NCBI RefSeq assembly: GCF_009388985.1
Contig: NZ_CP036422.1
Coordinates: 2,928,501-2,992,500, forward strand
Source: Halioglobus maricola
GTDB lineage: Bacteria; Pseudomonadota; Gammaproteobacteria; Pseudomonadales; Halieaceae
Reading direction: 5' to 3'
Length of the DNA: 64,000 nt
The translations under genes were made by a program, and so were the position numbers. Under the pieces are notes generated by a model. That model searched no databases. It had not been told where the DNA came from and saw only the letters and a list, made by a program, of their open reading frames with translations. Numbering within the stretch: position 1 is the first letter of the stretch; each line of letters opens with the position of its first letter. Shown in pieces: positions 55,505 through 64,000 of the stretch.

Positions 55505-57277
55505 CTACCGTACGTGGAGTGAAAAATTCGCAGGTTCTCGATCAAGGTATGTCAGCAATTCACTCAGTCGCTCACTGTCACCGATATCGGCATTGACTTC
55601 CTTACCCGCCAATATGGAACGCAACTGTGCAATCGTGAGTCGCACTCGCGGCAGCCCCTCTGGCAGTTCTGTCTCATCGACCTCCAGAATACTGTTGCGC
55701 AAGGTCAGATGATAAGTCTGCGCGGGGATACTCTCGCTCGCGCCGACAAATTCAAAGCCGAGCTGCAACCGCGTCGCGCCGGCCTTATCCGCATCTACCT
55801 GATAGCGCCAGCTGCGCAGGAGTTCGCCGGGGGGCATTGAACCCGCCACGACGCGCTGGCCCATGCCCAGCAGCATGCGCGAATTGACCTTGCCCTCGAG
55901 CTCGTTGGCGCCATTGAGATACCAGGCGCGAGCGATGGTATTGATCTCGCCGTATCCCCGGGCACGCAGTGCTGCGGCCTTGAGATAGCGGGCATCCCAA
56001 TCTAGGTGTTCGATACGCACCAGTAACTGGGTCAGCTCAGCGGCAAACTGGTAATCCTCGGCAAAGAACGCCCTTTCTGCCTCGGCAAACACCTTGTCCC
56101 GGCCGCCCATCAGCTTCACATAGCGGCGCGCCTTCTCCACCGGCTCTGTCGGCAGTAGGTCAGTTGCATCACCACTGAACCAGCTGACCCAGCCATGGAA
56201 AATTTCCGGCGCGATAATCCAGGGCGTGCCATACATCGGCCTGGTGTAAGGCGGGTGATCGAGATGCGGCGGCAGGGTGAGAAACTTCTGTTGTAACTCC
56301 GCGGCGTTATAGCCCTTGTTGATATAGCGAATGGACTGATCCCAGATGTACTGGATCGCATCACGGCTGACCGTCACCGCTCGCTGGATCTCTATCGGGT
56401 CGCCCATCGGCATGATGTGTGAACCCAGCAGCCAGTCCGGCTGGATCTCTCGGATCTTGTCCAGAGCGCTGATATAGTTTTCGGGCAGGCGCGGCTTGGA
56501 GCCACGGATTGAATGCACATTGGCCAATGCGTAGAAGAACTCATCCCCCATGATCATCATGTTCATATCCGGCAGATGGAGGCCGAACTCGGATATCGCC
56601 TCACCTCCGGTGTAGATCACATTGATCTTTACGCCGGCAATTTCCAGCTGCATATCCTGATCCATGGTATGCGTAGGAGGCAGGTAGCCCGGCGCGCCGC
56701 CAAGCACCTTGGGTGCACAACAACCGTGATAGTGTTGCTCTTCCTTGGGCAAAATATCAGGCCCATAGTAAAAAACGCCCATCAACTGGCGCGGCAGGAT
56801 CGCGCCAAACTCTTGCGCCACCTCGCGCTCAAAGTTTTCCCAGGCGTAGATCTGTACCTCACCCCGCTCCACCTGCTCCTTGCTGACCAGTGCGGAGGTA
56901 CCGTTGTAGTGGTCGGTGTGGTGATGGGAATAGAAAATTGCCTTGATCGGCTTGTCTGAAATCTTTCGGATTTCTTTGGCAATATGCGCACCGGCCTCAA
57001 CGTTGACACTGGTGTCGTAGACGATGAGCCCATCGTCACCTTCGATGATCGTACTGTTACCGATCCAGCCACCCGGCACATGCACTGTCCACACCGGGTG
57101 CTCGCCGGCTCGATAGGTGCCCGACTTCTCGGTAAACAGTTTCTTGTGTTCGAGGAAGTAATCCGGCCACGTGCGTTCCACGTGATAGGGGCTCGGCTCT
57201 TCGATGACCTCTACCTGCGCGACTACGGCGGCACTGAAGACGCCAGCCAAAAATCCGATGGTTCTCGCTATCCGCAT
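55505..57277 (-). CDS. Alkyl sulfatase-type metallo-beta-lactamase-fold hydrolase (exported)
   Basis: This 590-residue protein has a signal peptide (MRIARTIGFLAGVFSAAVVAQ), an MBL domain with the zinc motif HHHTDH (FYSHHHTDHYNG), a second His site in LLGSHIMPMG, the alkyl-sulfatase dimerisation domain (about 355-480) and a C-terminal SCP2-like domain. SdsA-type enzymes hydrolyse primary alkyl sulfates to alcohol plus sulfate in the periplasm. The ATG at 57277 is chosen for its signal peptide. It is between a small periplasmic protein gene and a CoA-transferase gene. Confidence 0.9.
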   Translation of the reverse strand: MRIARTIGFLAGVFSAAVVAQVEVIEEPSPYHVERTWPDYFLEHKKLFTEKSGTYRAGEHPVWTVHVPGGWIGNSTIIEGDDGLIVYDTSVNVEAGAHIAKEIRKISDKPIKAIFYSHHHTDHYNGTSALVSKEQVERGEVQIYAWENFEREVAQEFGAILPRQLMGVFYYGPDILPKEEQHYHGCCAPKVLGGAPGYLPPTHTMDQDMQLEIAGVKINVIYTGGEAISEFGLHLPDMNMMIMGDEFFYALANVHSIRGSKPRLPENYISALDKIREIQPDWLLGSHIMPMGDPIEIQRAVTVSRDAIQYIWDQSIRYINKGYNAAELQQKFLTLPPHLDHPPYTRPMYGTPWIIAPEIFHGWVSWFSGDATDLLPTEPVEKARRYVKLMGGRDKVFAEAERAFFAEDYQFAAELTQLLVRIEHLDWDARYLKAAALRARGYGEINTIARAWYLNGANELEGKVNSRMLLGMGQRVVAGSMPPGELLRSWRYQVDADKAGATRLQLGFEFVGASESIPAQTYHLTLRNSILEVDETELPEGLPRVRLTIAQLRSILAGKEVNADIGDSERLSELLTYLDREPANFSLHVR

Positions 57278-57306
57278 TCGGGCTCTCTCCCTGAGCAAGG
57301 AATAGA

Positions 57307-57720
57307 TTATTTGGTATAGCCGGGCGCTGAGTTCATGAACAGGCGTATCGGCCAATTGCCCTCACCGATATGTATTACCAGGCCGTAGTTGTCGTTGTCA
57401 TAATCGCGCAGCCATTCGTACTGCACCTCAAACGGCAATTCCATCGGCTCAGCTTGATCCGGCATGGTGCCGTATACCATGACCTCCTCAATAGCATCGG
57501 GATCAGCTATCGCATCCTTGGGCACCGCCAGAGTGACTTTGCGCGTACCCTGAGTAGCGCCCGGCTCAATCGACATTAACTCAACGCCGAGAGTCTCCCC
57601 TTTGTGTCCAGTGACAAACTCAAGCCAGTCAGACTGCAATGAGGTTGCTTCCTGCGTCGGTGCCAGGGATGCAAACGCCAGCAGTGAAGCGGCGGTAACC
57701 AGGGTATAAATTTTGTTCAT
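57307..57720 (-). CDS. Uncharacterised exported protein (137 residues)
   Basis: This protein has a signal peptide (cleavage near SLAPTQ, about residue 22). A strand-rich domain follows, with VTLAVPKDAIADPDAIEEVMVYG and FEVQYEWLRDYDNDNYGLVIHIGEG. I recognise no family. Its start overlaps the previous gene's stop by 4 bases, and the sulfatase begins 29 bases later. It is probably a periplasmic partner of the sulfatase. Confidence 0.72.
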   Translation of the reverse strand: MNKIYTLVTAASLLAFASLAPTQEATSLQSDWLEFVTGHKGETLGVELMSIEPGATQGTRKVTLAVPKDAIADPDAIEEVMVYGTMPDQAEPMELPFEVQYEWLRDYDNDNYGLVIHIGEGNWPIRLFMNSAPGYTK

Positions 57721-58100
57721 GATGACTGTGCCTCGTGTTCAATAATGATGCCTTCCTGGCTTTGGGCCAGTTCGCGCCCTGCGTGACTGGACAACCACAA
57801 AGCCCTCAGCAAATTGACCGCTGCCATGCTCAGATGTTGCTCTGCTGCCTCAAGAGCAAGGCCCGCCGCCTGCGCTTTTTGTTCGGCGCTCAGATGCCCT
57901 GCTTTAGCGCTCATTTCGGCATCGACTCCGGCTATTACCGCGCGAATTTCGCGGGCAGCATCTTCAGATGCGAGACGAAGCTCTTCCGAGAACTGCTGAA
58001 ACTCAGCCGCATTCATGGTCATCGCCCGGGCGCTGCGCCAGGTAAGGCGCGCGGGCATGGTGGCCAGATCAAAGCCCATCGACATCATTTTTCCGATCAT
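57717..58100 (-). CDS. Uncharacterised small helical protein (127 residues)
   Basis: This is a short, Met-rich N-terminus followed by nearly continuous alanine- and glutamate-rich helix (EFQQFSEELRLASEDAAREI, AEQKAQAAGLALEAAEQH). The character is phasin-like, meaning amphipathic helices, but no phasin motif is seen. It has no signal peptide. The overlap with the next gene (ATGA) makes it the first gene of the sulfatase operon. Confidence 0.68.
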   Translation of the reverse strand: MIGKMMSMGFDLATMPARLTWRSARAMTMNAAEFQQFSEELRLASEDAAREIRAVIAGVDAEMSAKAGHLSAEQKAQAAGLALEAAEQHLSMAAVNLLRALWLSSHAGRELAQSQEGIIIEHEAQSS

Positions 58101-58175
58101 TACGTCACTTCCGGATTCATCAACTGCAATGGGGAATTATAAGACCAACCCCCTGAAGATAGCACGCGCTGAAAG

Positions 58176-58589
58176 CTAGGAGGATGTGCGGGGAGAATCG
58201 AAATCTGGCAGGCCCTGGCGCTGACGCATCCAGTTAAGCGCTCGAAATACCCCCTTTCTCGCGACCACAGCGCGCTCCAAACGGTACTTGCCGGGAAAAT
58301 TCATGAGCAACAGACCGGCCAATAGGGTCAGTAAGCCCTGGCCGGGCGTGAAAAGCAGCAGAATTCCCAGCAACACCAGAATGGCCCCAAAAAGGTTCTT
58401 GAGCCCCGCCAACAGATAGGCAGTAACGCCGCGAGGCTCATCAGCTGACAAGCGCTGAGGCCTGGAAAAATAGTCCTGCGGTAGCCGCTTCACGACCCAG
58501 GGCACGGCCACTAGTGCCGCGAGAAACGTCGCCCCCGACAACACCGTCACCCACACGAGTAGCTGCGGCAGCAGCGCGGCAATATCCAT
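58176..58589 (-). CDS. PGPGW-family membrane protein
   Basis: This 137-residue protein has an N-terminal helix (about 5-30) and two adjacent helices around LLLFTPGQGLLTLLAGLLLMNFPGKYR, the core of the PGPGW family, with TPGQG in place of the namesake motif. Its function is unknown. It overlaps the ATP-grasp stop by one base and closes the peptide-ligase operon. Confidence 0.8.
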   Translation of the reverse strand: MDIAALLPQLLVWVTVLSGATFLAALVAVPWVVKRLPQDYFSRPQRLSADEPRGVTAYLLAGLKNLFGAILVLLGILLLFTPGQGLLTLLAGLLLMNFPGKYRLERAVVARKGVFRALNWMRQRQGLPDFDSPRTSS

Positions 58590-59542
58590 CAGCTGAGCGC
58601 GCCGAAGGCCTCGCGAGCGAGCGCAATACGCTCGTCGTGGTTGGCCCCCGTTGCCGCAATTGCCGCCGCGCGATCCAGGCGGTGGCGCAAGCCCTCCTGA
58701 TTAGCCACCTGAATCGCCAGCCCAGGGCGCGCGTTAAGCTCCAGCAGCATCGGGCCCTGACTCTGGTCCAACACCACGTCCGCACCGAGATAACCCAGGC
58801 CTGTCATTTCCACGCAGCTCGCGGCGAGGTCGAGTACACGTTCCCAGTGGGGAATGACCAGGTCGGCGAAACAGGCGCCAGTGTCGGGATGCCTGTCCAG
58901 CAGCACATCATTCTGTACCGCTCGCACGCTGCGGCCACTCGCTATATCTATGCCCACGCCCACAGCTCCCTGATGCAGGTTGGCCTTGCCATCGGAGGCG
59001 TGGGTCGCGCACCGCATCATTGCCATCACTGGCACCCCGCGAAATGCGATCACGCGGATATCAGGTACTCCCTCGTGGCTGTATTGCGCCAGACAGGGGT
59101 CAAACTCTATTAGCGCTTCAATCATGGCGCTGTCATTGCGCCCACCCAGGCTATGCAACCCGGCGAGCACGTTGGTAACATGCCGCCGCACCTCCGCCGC
59201 ATTGATCTCCAGGCCTGAGGATTTGACATAGCGGTCGCCTCGCCGCCCGGTGATCACCAGGATGCCTTTGCCGCCGCTGCCCTGAGCCGGTTTGATAACG
59301 AATGCATCGCGTCCCTCCAGCGTTTCTATCAGGCCCTTGACCTGGTGCTGGTATTCGACAACACCAAACAACTCCGGCACTGGAATCTGGCGCTCCTGCG
59401 CGGCCCGCTTGGTGAGCAGTTTGTTGTCCACCAATGGGTAATTCTTGCGCGGATTATGCTCGCCAATATAGCCAATATTGCGCTCGTTCATGCCCAGCAT
59501 GCCGGCGGCACGCAACTGGCCCGGCGAGGCGAACAGTTTCAC
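58589..59542 (-). CDS. Alpha-L-glutamate ligase-like (RimK-related) ATP-grasp protein
   Basis: This 317-residue ATP-grasp ligase has the nucleotide-binding KPAQGSGGKGILVI and metal-binding MLLELNARPGLAIQVAN regions. It belongs to the sugar/peptide ATP-grasp group found beside 7TM-transglutaminase-like proteins. It should join an amino acid or peptide to an amine acceptor using ATP. It is cytosolic. It overlaps the 7TM gene by 4 bases. Confidence 0.9.
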   Translation of the reverse strand: MKLFASPGQLRAAGMLGMNERNIGYIGEHNPRKNYPLVDNKLLTKRAAQERQIPVPELFGVVEYQHQVKGLIETLEGRDAFVIKPAQGSGGKGILVITGRRGDRYVKSSGLEINAAEVRRHVTNVLAGLHSLGGRNDSAMIEALIEFDPCLAQYSHEGVPDIRVIAFRGVPVMAMMRCATHASDGKANLHQGAVGVGIDIASGRSVRAVQNDVLLDRHPDTGACFADLVIPHWERVLDLAASCVEMTGLGYLGADVVLDQSQGPMLLELNARPGLAIQVANQEGLRHRLDRAAAIAATGANHDERIALAREAFGALS

Positions 59543-61062
59543 TGCTTATCCCCCATCGACCTGAATCGATACAGCTCGGTGAGACGGTAGCCCGTATATT
59601 TTCCGAGCAGCAGGATGACACCGAGCAGGCTCAGGGTCAGTTCAGGGAAATTGAACGTGAGATGAGACACGAGACGATTGGACATGGCCAGGTACGCCAG
59701 TGTCGCTACAAGCAAGCTGCCCGTGCCCTGCAACAGCACCTCGTGCGGCCCCTCCTCTTCCCACAGTATGGACATTCGTTCAATCGTCCATGCGAGAATG
59801 ACGACCGGGAAAAATGTCACTGACAACACCTGGTCCAAACCCAGGCGATAGCTTGTTAAGGCCAGTGCTGCCATAAGGAAAATCACGACAATCACCACCG
59901 CCGAGATGCGCGACACCAACAACAGGTTCATATGCGAAAGCCAGGAACGAATCCACAGCCCTGCAGCGACCAGTCCCAGAAAAATCGCCAACCCCAGCAA
60001 CAATGTGGTTTGGATAAATGCGATCGCTATCAGAATGGGCATAAACGTGCCGGACGTCTTGATACCCACCAACAGGCGTATCATCACAACCACCAGTGCG
60101 GCTACAGGAATAAGTAACAGGCCCTTGAACACGCCCTGCTGCTCAACCGGTAACGCATAAATTGAAAAATCCAACAGCGCATATCGGCCTGAGCGCTGCT
60201 CCATAGCCAGCACCGAGCGCGATGGCAAGCTGTTGCTCACAAGAGCAAACTCGAGACGCGAGGAACGCGCGCCAGTGACATCAAGCAGCGCATCTGTGCC
60301 GCGCTGCCAGATAAAGAAATCCTCACGCAGGCCCTCTTCGCCAGTGCGCGGATCGAATACCCGCCAGACTTCCCCGTCGTAAATTTCAAGCATTGCGCTC
60401 AGAGTCTGGCGGCGGCGACCATCTTCCAGCCGTATGCCCCGCAGGACAGTCGCGGGAATGCCGGCGAAGCCGAGAGTTTGCAACAGAATATTGCCGGATT
60501 CTTCGTCCCAGGTGCTGCGCAGGAATCGTCCATCAGGATCTTCGGAGCGCCGGTCCAGCGCCCGGATCAACAGTGTGGTGAAACTGCGACGATCAGCTGA
60601 TTTTTCCTCCAGCACTTCCACCAGCCGTTCCATCGCGGCGCGCTGATTCGCGGCGAGCAAAGGCGCTTGCACCTGCGGGTCGGGCTGGCCGGACAAGGCA
60701 TCTGGCTGCTGACGATACGCCTGGATTTTGTAGTACAGGGTAGTGGGTTCAGACAGGGATTTTCGCGTCCACGTGGCGCGACGCGGGTCACCGTCAGCCA
60801 CAGAAAAACCGAAGCCAGACGACGCAAAGTGCTCGTCCAGCAACACCCAGCCTGCGTGTTCCTCAGGCAACGTCAGGTCCGCCTGCACCTGGCCCTCGCC
60901 AGGGCGGAAACTGATCTTGGACTCTATCGTCCAGACATCGCGGTATTCCCCCGGCAGCAGTGGAAACCCCAGGAAGAAGACCTTGTACACCATGAGGCCG
61001 ACACCCAGGAGAATCAGCAGAGCGGCGACAAATTCAATTTTGACCCGGGTGCTCAGCATCAC
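59539..61062 (-). CDS. Inactive transglutaminase-like protein fused to seven transmembrane helices
   Basis: This 507-residue protein has one N-terminal helix (about 9-30), then an extracytoplasmic segment (~35-270) with a degenerate transglutaminase fold (LLQTLGFAGIPATVLRGI). Seven C-terminal helices follow (about 310-500). Family members lack the catalytic Cys of transglutaminases. It probably senses or presents a peptide in the periplasm. The gene overlaps both neighbours by 4 bases, so the protease, 7TM and ligase proteins are made together. Confidence 0.9.
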   Translation of the reverse strand: MMLSTRVKIEFVAALLILLGVGLMVYKVFFLGFPLLPGEYRDVWTIESKISFRPGEGQVQADLTLPEEHAGWVLLDEHFASSGFGFSVADGDPRRATWTRKSLSEPTTLYYKIQAYRQQPDALSGQPDPQVQAPLLAANQRAAMERLVEVLEEKSADRRSFTTLLIRALDRRSEDPDGRFLRSTWDEESGNILLQTLGFAGIPATVLRGIRLEDGRRRQTLSAMLEIYDGEVWRVFDPRTGEEGLREDFFIWQRGTDALLDVTGARSSRLEFALVSNSLPSRSVLAMEQRSGRYALLDFSIYALPVEQQGVFKGLLLIPVAALVVVMIRLLVGIKTSGTFMPILIAIAFIQTTLLLGLAIFLGLVAAGLWIRSWLSHMNLLLVSRISAVVIVVIFLMAALALTSYRLGLDQVLSVTFFPVVILAWTIERMSILWEEEGPHEVLLQGTGSLLVATLAYLAMSNRLVSHLTFNFPELTLSLLGVILLLGKYTGYRLTELYRFRSMGDKQ

Positions 61063-61682
61063 ATGGCCTGGGTATGGCGCCGGCTCACGTCAACGATCGC
61101 CGTGTCTACCAGAAAGTTACGCCCCACCAACAGCGAATACTCAAACACCTGCCGGTCAGACAGGGTCACATCGACCCGAGAGCGCATCTCGCCCAGCGTG
61201 AGCCACATCCTGACCACGTACCGACGCTCCGGCTCACCGGAGTGCTGCTTGATCAGCACCTGGCGGCGCAGCCGCAACTCCATGTTCACCTGGTCCCCGG
61301 TCGCGGCGTCAGGCACGATGAAGCGCACGTATCGCTTGCCCTCCTTCTCCACCAGCCGAATATTCTCGGCGTGGATCGAGGTGGTTTCAGCGCCAGTATC
61401 GAGGCGGGCTTCCAGACGCAGACCCGCCGGCTCCACATAGACCCACTCCACCGCTCCCACAATTGGCAGATGCATCTCACCCGCGGTGGACGCCTGGGGC
61501 GGTATCGGCGCGGGCACCTCTACGATTCGCTCGACAATTTCGACCGCAGGCTCAGGGCACTGCATCACCTCACAAGCCGGGCAGGCCACGGGCTCAGGGC
61601 ACGCGGGGGCGGCTTCCGGGGGCTCGAAAACTGCGCAGCCGCTAAGGAATAGCAAGGCGATAAAAACAGGAGAAAATTTCAT
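61059..61682 (-). CDS. Retropepsin-like aspartic protease (RimK-associated, PF05618-type) lipoprotein
   Basis: This 207-residue protein has a lipoprotein signal (LLFLSGC, Cys about residue 16), a Pro/Glu/Cys-rich linker (with CPEPVACPACEVMQCPEP) and a single-lobe aspartic protease domain. Its active site is LDTGAETTSIHA, and VGRNFL closes the fold. Such proteins function as homodimers. It heads the operon with the transglutaminase-7TM and ATP-grasp genes. A role in trimming the ligase product in the periplasm is inferred. Confidence 0.85.
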   Translation of the reverse strand: MKFSPVFIALLFLSGCAVFEPPEAAPACPEPVACPACEVMQCPEPAVEIVERIVEVPAPIPPQASTAGEMHLPIVGAVEWVYVEPAGLRLEARLDTGAETTSIHAENIRLVEKEGKRYVRFIVPDAATGDQVNMELRLRRQVLIKQHSGEPERRYVVRMWLTLGEMRSRVDVTLSDRQVFEYSLLVGRNFLVDTAIVDVSRRHTQAM

Positions 61683-61865
61683 GCGCGCAGAGTAATGAAT
61701 TGACTAGCGGAAGTACAGATCGCACCAATCTGGTGCACCCCTCTACACCATTGCGGACCTCAATCACACTTTTTGCACTTTCTGGAGAAATCACCAACTT
61801 CTTCTGGACCCCTGTTGACCACCCTCCTAATCTCCTATGAAAAGCTAGTATTAGGGAGCACTCTA

Positions 61866-62189
61866 ATGAAACGCACAGTACTTACAGCACTTTTGTTGCT
61901 CGGCAGCCTGGTAACAGCCCAGTCTGCGCTTGCTGGCGTTTACATGTGTGTCGACCCTGACACTGGCAAGAAAACCTTCACTGACCGCGCCTGCCCCTCC
62001 AAGGCAAGAGGCGACAAGGTCAAGGTGCAGACCACCAATTTTGGCGATGGCATCGCCAACCAGCGCCGCCAGAATGCCACCTGGACCAGCCATATCGACA
62101 CCACAGTTTCCGGCCGCGAGAACTTCAAAGATGATCCCGCGGTAGCCACCTCGATCAGCGGCAACGGTCTCCTCGGCGCCGACAGTTAG
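61866..62189 (+). CDS. DUF4124 domain protein (exported, 107 residues)
   Basis: This protein has a signal peptide (LTALLLLGSLVTAQSALA) and then a short DUF4124 domain with GVYMCVDPDTGKKTFTDRACP, containing two Cys that may form a disulphide. The start is ATG 61866 with AGGGAG upstream. Its function is unknown. It is divergent from the protease gene and precedes tdh by 98 bases. Confidence 0.8.
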   Translation: MKRTVLTALLLLGSLVTAQSALAGVYMCVDPDTGKKTFTDRACPSKARGDKVKVQTTNFGDGIANQRRQNATWTSHIDTTVSGRENFKDDPAVATSISGNGLLGADS

Positions 62190-62287
62190 GCTCCCACCCC
62201 CTCCACTCCCCAGTTTCGTACCCGAGACGAGCCTCGCCGCGGGTTTTAGACTAGAATTCGCCCTTTGGTCTACCCGGAACACACACA

Positions 62288-63316
62288 ATGAAAGCACTGG
62301 TCAAGAAGGAAGCTCGTGAGGGCATCTGGCTGGAAGATGTGCCCGAGCCCGAACTGGGCATCAACGATGTACTTATCAAGGTTAAGCGCACCGCGATCTG
62401 CGGCACGGATATGCACATCTATAACTGGGACGCCTGGGCCCAGAAAACCATTCCAGTACCCATGGTGGTGGGCCACGAATTCGTCGGCGAAATTGTTGAC
62501 GTCGGCGCCAATGTCAACGACTTCCACCCCGGACAGATCGTCTCGGGCGAAGGGCACGTGGTTTGCGGCCGCTGCCGCAACTGCATGGCAGGCCGCCGCC
62601 ACCTTTGCAACCAGACCTCCGGCATTGGTGTAGACCGCCCCGGCTCATTTGCCGAATACGTTGCCCTGCCCATGTCCAATGTGTGGGAGCACACTCCCGG
62701 CATCGATCTGGACGTGGCGGCACTGTTCGACCCGTTCGGCAACGCCACCCACACCGCCTTGCAGTTCGATCTGCTGGGCGAAGATGTGCTGATTACCGGC
62801 GCAGGCCCGATTGGTGCGATGGCCGCGGCGGTGTGCAAGCATGCTGGCGCCCGCCATGTGGTGATCACCGATGTAATCGAATCGCGTCTGGACCGCGCCA
62901 GGGCACTGGGCGCCACGCGCACAGTGAACGTCGCGCAAGAGAGCATCGCCGATGTGCAAAGAGAACTGGGTATGTACGAGGGTTTCGATGTCGGCCTGGA
63001 AATGTCGGGCAACGCCCAGGCCTTCAATGACATGATCGACAGCATGTGTCACGGCGGCAAAATTTCGATTCTCGGCATTCCCGGCGAAGATACCGCCATC
63101 GACTGGAACAAGGTGATCTTCAATATGCTCACCCTGAAAGGTATCTATGGCAGGGAGATGTATGAAACCTGGTACAAAATGTCGGTAATGATCGACTCCG
63201 GGCTGGATATATCACCGGTGATCACTCACCGGCTGCCCTACAGCGATTTTCAGCACGGCTTCGACGTCATGAACAGTGGGGAGGCCTCCAAGGTCATCCT
63301 TAACTGGGAGGAATAA
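62288..63316 (+). CDS. tdh: L-threonine 3-dehydrogenase
   Basis: This 342-residue zinc-dependent medium-chain dehydrogenase oxidises L-threonine to 2-amino-3-ketobutyrate with NAD+. Catalytic zinc sites are in [13 protein letters not shown] and [10 protein letters not shown]. The structural zinc loop is [15 protein letters not shown]. The NAD site is [14 protein letters not shown]. The length equals that of E. coli Tdh. kbl begins 2 bases after its stop, the usual threonine-to-glycine operon. Confidence 0.97.
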   Translation: MKALVKKEAREGIWLEDVPEPELGINDVLIKVKRTAICGTDMHIYNWDAWAQKTIPVPMVVGHEFVGEIVDVGANVNDFHPGQIVSGEGHVVCGRCRNCMAGRRHLCNQTSGIGVDRPGSFAEYVALPMSNVWEHTPGIDLDVAALFDPFGNATHTALQFDLLGEDVLITGAGPIGAMAAAVCKHAGARHVVITDVIESRLDRARALGATRTVNVAQESIADVQRELGMYEGFDVGLEMSGNAQAFNDMIDSMCHGGKISILGIPGEDTAIDWNKVIFNMLTLKGIYGREMYETWYKMSVMIDSGLDISPVITHRLPYSDFQHGFDVMNSGEASKVILNWEE

Positions 63317-63318
63317 AC

Positions 63319-64000
63319 GTGTACGACCGTTTTCAGGAACACCTTGCCAGTGAGTTACAAGGGATTGAAGAGGCCGGGCTATACAAGCACGAGCGCCAGA
63401 TTACGACCCCACAGGGCGCCCATGTCGGTGTACGCGAGGGCGAGGTACTTAACCTCTGCGCCAACAACTACCTCGGCCTGGCTCAGCACCCCGAGGTAAA
63501 TGCCGCGGCGGCTCAGGGGCTAGAGGACTGGGGCTACGGGATGGCGTCGGTGCGCTTTATCTGCGGCACCCAGACCCTGCACAAGCAACTCGAGGAGAAA
63601 CTCAGCGAGTTCCTTGGCACCGAGGACACCATCTTGTACCCGTCGTGCTTCGACGCCAATGGCGGCCTGTTCGAGACCCTGCTGGGAGCCGAGGATGCAG
63701 TGATCTCGGACGAACTGAACCACGCCTCCATCATCGACGGTGTACGGCTGTCCAAAGCTCAGCGATATCGCTACAAAAACAACGATATGGCAGACCTCGA
63801 AGCACAACTCAAGGCTGCTGATGCCGCCGGCGCAAGGTTCAAGCTCATCACTACCGATGGTGTGTTCTCAATGGACGGTTATATCGCCCGCCTGGACGAG
63901 GTCTGTAACCTGGCGGACAAATACAAGGCACTGGTGCACTTCGACGACTGCCACGCCACTGGCTTTGTCGGCGCGGGCGGACGCGGCACCCACGAGTTGC
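63319..64000 (+). CDS. kbl: Glycine C-acetyltransferase (2-amino-3-ketobutyrate CoA ligase), partial
   Basis: This is a GTG-started frame running off the right edge (about 227 residues seen), with [39 protein letters not shown] and [21 protein letters not shown]. It is a PLP enzyme of the alpha-oxoamine synthase family that splits 2-amino-3-ketobutyrate with CoA into glycine and acetyl-CoA. The PLP-binding Lys lies beyond the window. Confidence 0.96.
   Translation, partial: MYDRFQEHLASELQGIEEAGLYKHERQITTPQGAHVGVREGEVLNLCANNYLGLAQHPEVNAAAAQGLEDWGYGMASVRFICGTQTLHKQLEEKLSEFLGTEDTILYPSCFDANGGLFETLLGAEDAVISDELNHASIIDGVRLSKAQRYRYKNNDMADLEAQLKAADAAGARFKLITTDGVFSMDGYIARLDEVCNLADKYKALVHFDDCHATGFVGAGGRGTHEL

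Overview
The window looks like chromosomal DNA of an aerobic, probably marine, gammaproteobacterium. Its moderately high GC content, the lptF / pepA-holC-valS arrangement, a HexR-controlled Entner-Doudoroff operon, a wax-ester synthase, DUF1302 with an MMPL-type exporter, DUF3604 and many fatty-acyl / phytanoyl-type enzymes fit the Halieaceae/Cellvibrionales group best. That placement is inferred from gene content and was not tested by a search. Almost all of the window is densely packed with genes. No prophage, CRISPR array or rRNA was seen. One tRNA (Arg-ACG) is present.

Layout: 0-6 kb is housekeeping (partial lptF, divergent pepA-holC-valS, and two cold-shock-domain genes, one with a membrane anchor). 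6-12 kb, minus strand, is a YCF48-RND-DUF1302 envelope transport operon followed by a TetR regulator. 12-18 kb holds a DUF3604 protein with a methyltransferase, a TPR/TonB-C-like protein, and a WS/DGAT acyltransferase with a histone-H1-like lysine/alanine tail, closed by a strong terminator. 18-25 kb is central carbon metabolism: eda, a GAPDH paralogue that has lost its catalytic cysteine, true gap and ppc run as one minus-strand operon, divergent from hexR, with two HexR-type operators between eda and hexR. 25-36.7 kb is mixed lipid and redox metabolism (sugar dehydrogenase with cytochrome c, CDP-alcohol phosphatidyltransferase, EEP phosphatase, acyl-CoA synthetase, RhlE, GDPD, UMF1 transporter, RlmA, crotonase, PhyH). 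36.8-46.3 kb is membrane functions (RND pump with adaptor, NhaC antiporter, Ldh-type dehydrogenase, SYLF lipoprotein with an outer-membrane barrel).

46.3-54.1 kb is a candidate relic genomic island. Its right edge is an intact tRNA-Arg, and its left edge is a degenerate copy of the 3' half of that same tRNA in the same orientation. It carries an AraC regulator, class II aldolase, TauD/TfdA dioxygenase, AMP-ligase, a phytase-like protein, a possible IS91-type transposase scrap and a serine hydrolase, but no integrase.

54.2-58.1 kb is a compact minus-strand operon of two uncharacterised small proteins, an alkyl-sulfatase-type metallohydrolase and a CoA-transferase. 58.2-61.7 kb is a translationally coupled operon of a retropepsin-like protease, an inactive-transglutaminase/7TM protein, a RimK-like ATP-grasp ligase and a PGPGW protein. 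This set recurs in bacteria but its substrate is unknown. The window ends with tdh and partial kbl for threonine catabolism.

The most interesting points are the catalytically dead GAPDH paralogue inside a HexR operon, the nucleoid-protein-like tail on the lipid-droplet enzyme, the tRNA-bounded relic island, and the coupled peptide-ligase/protease/7TM operon.
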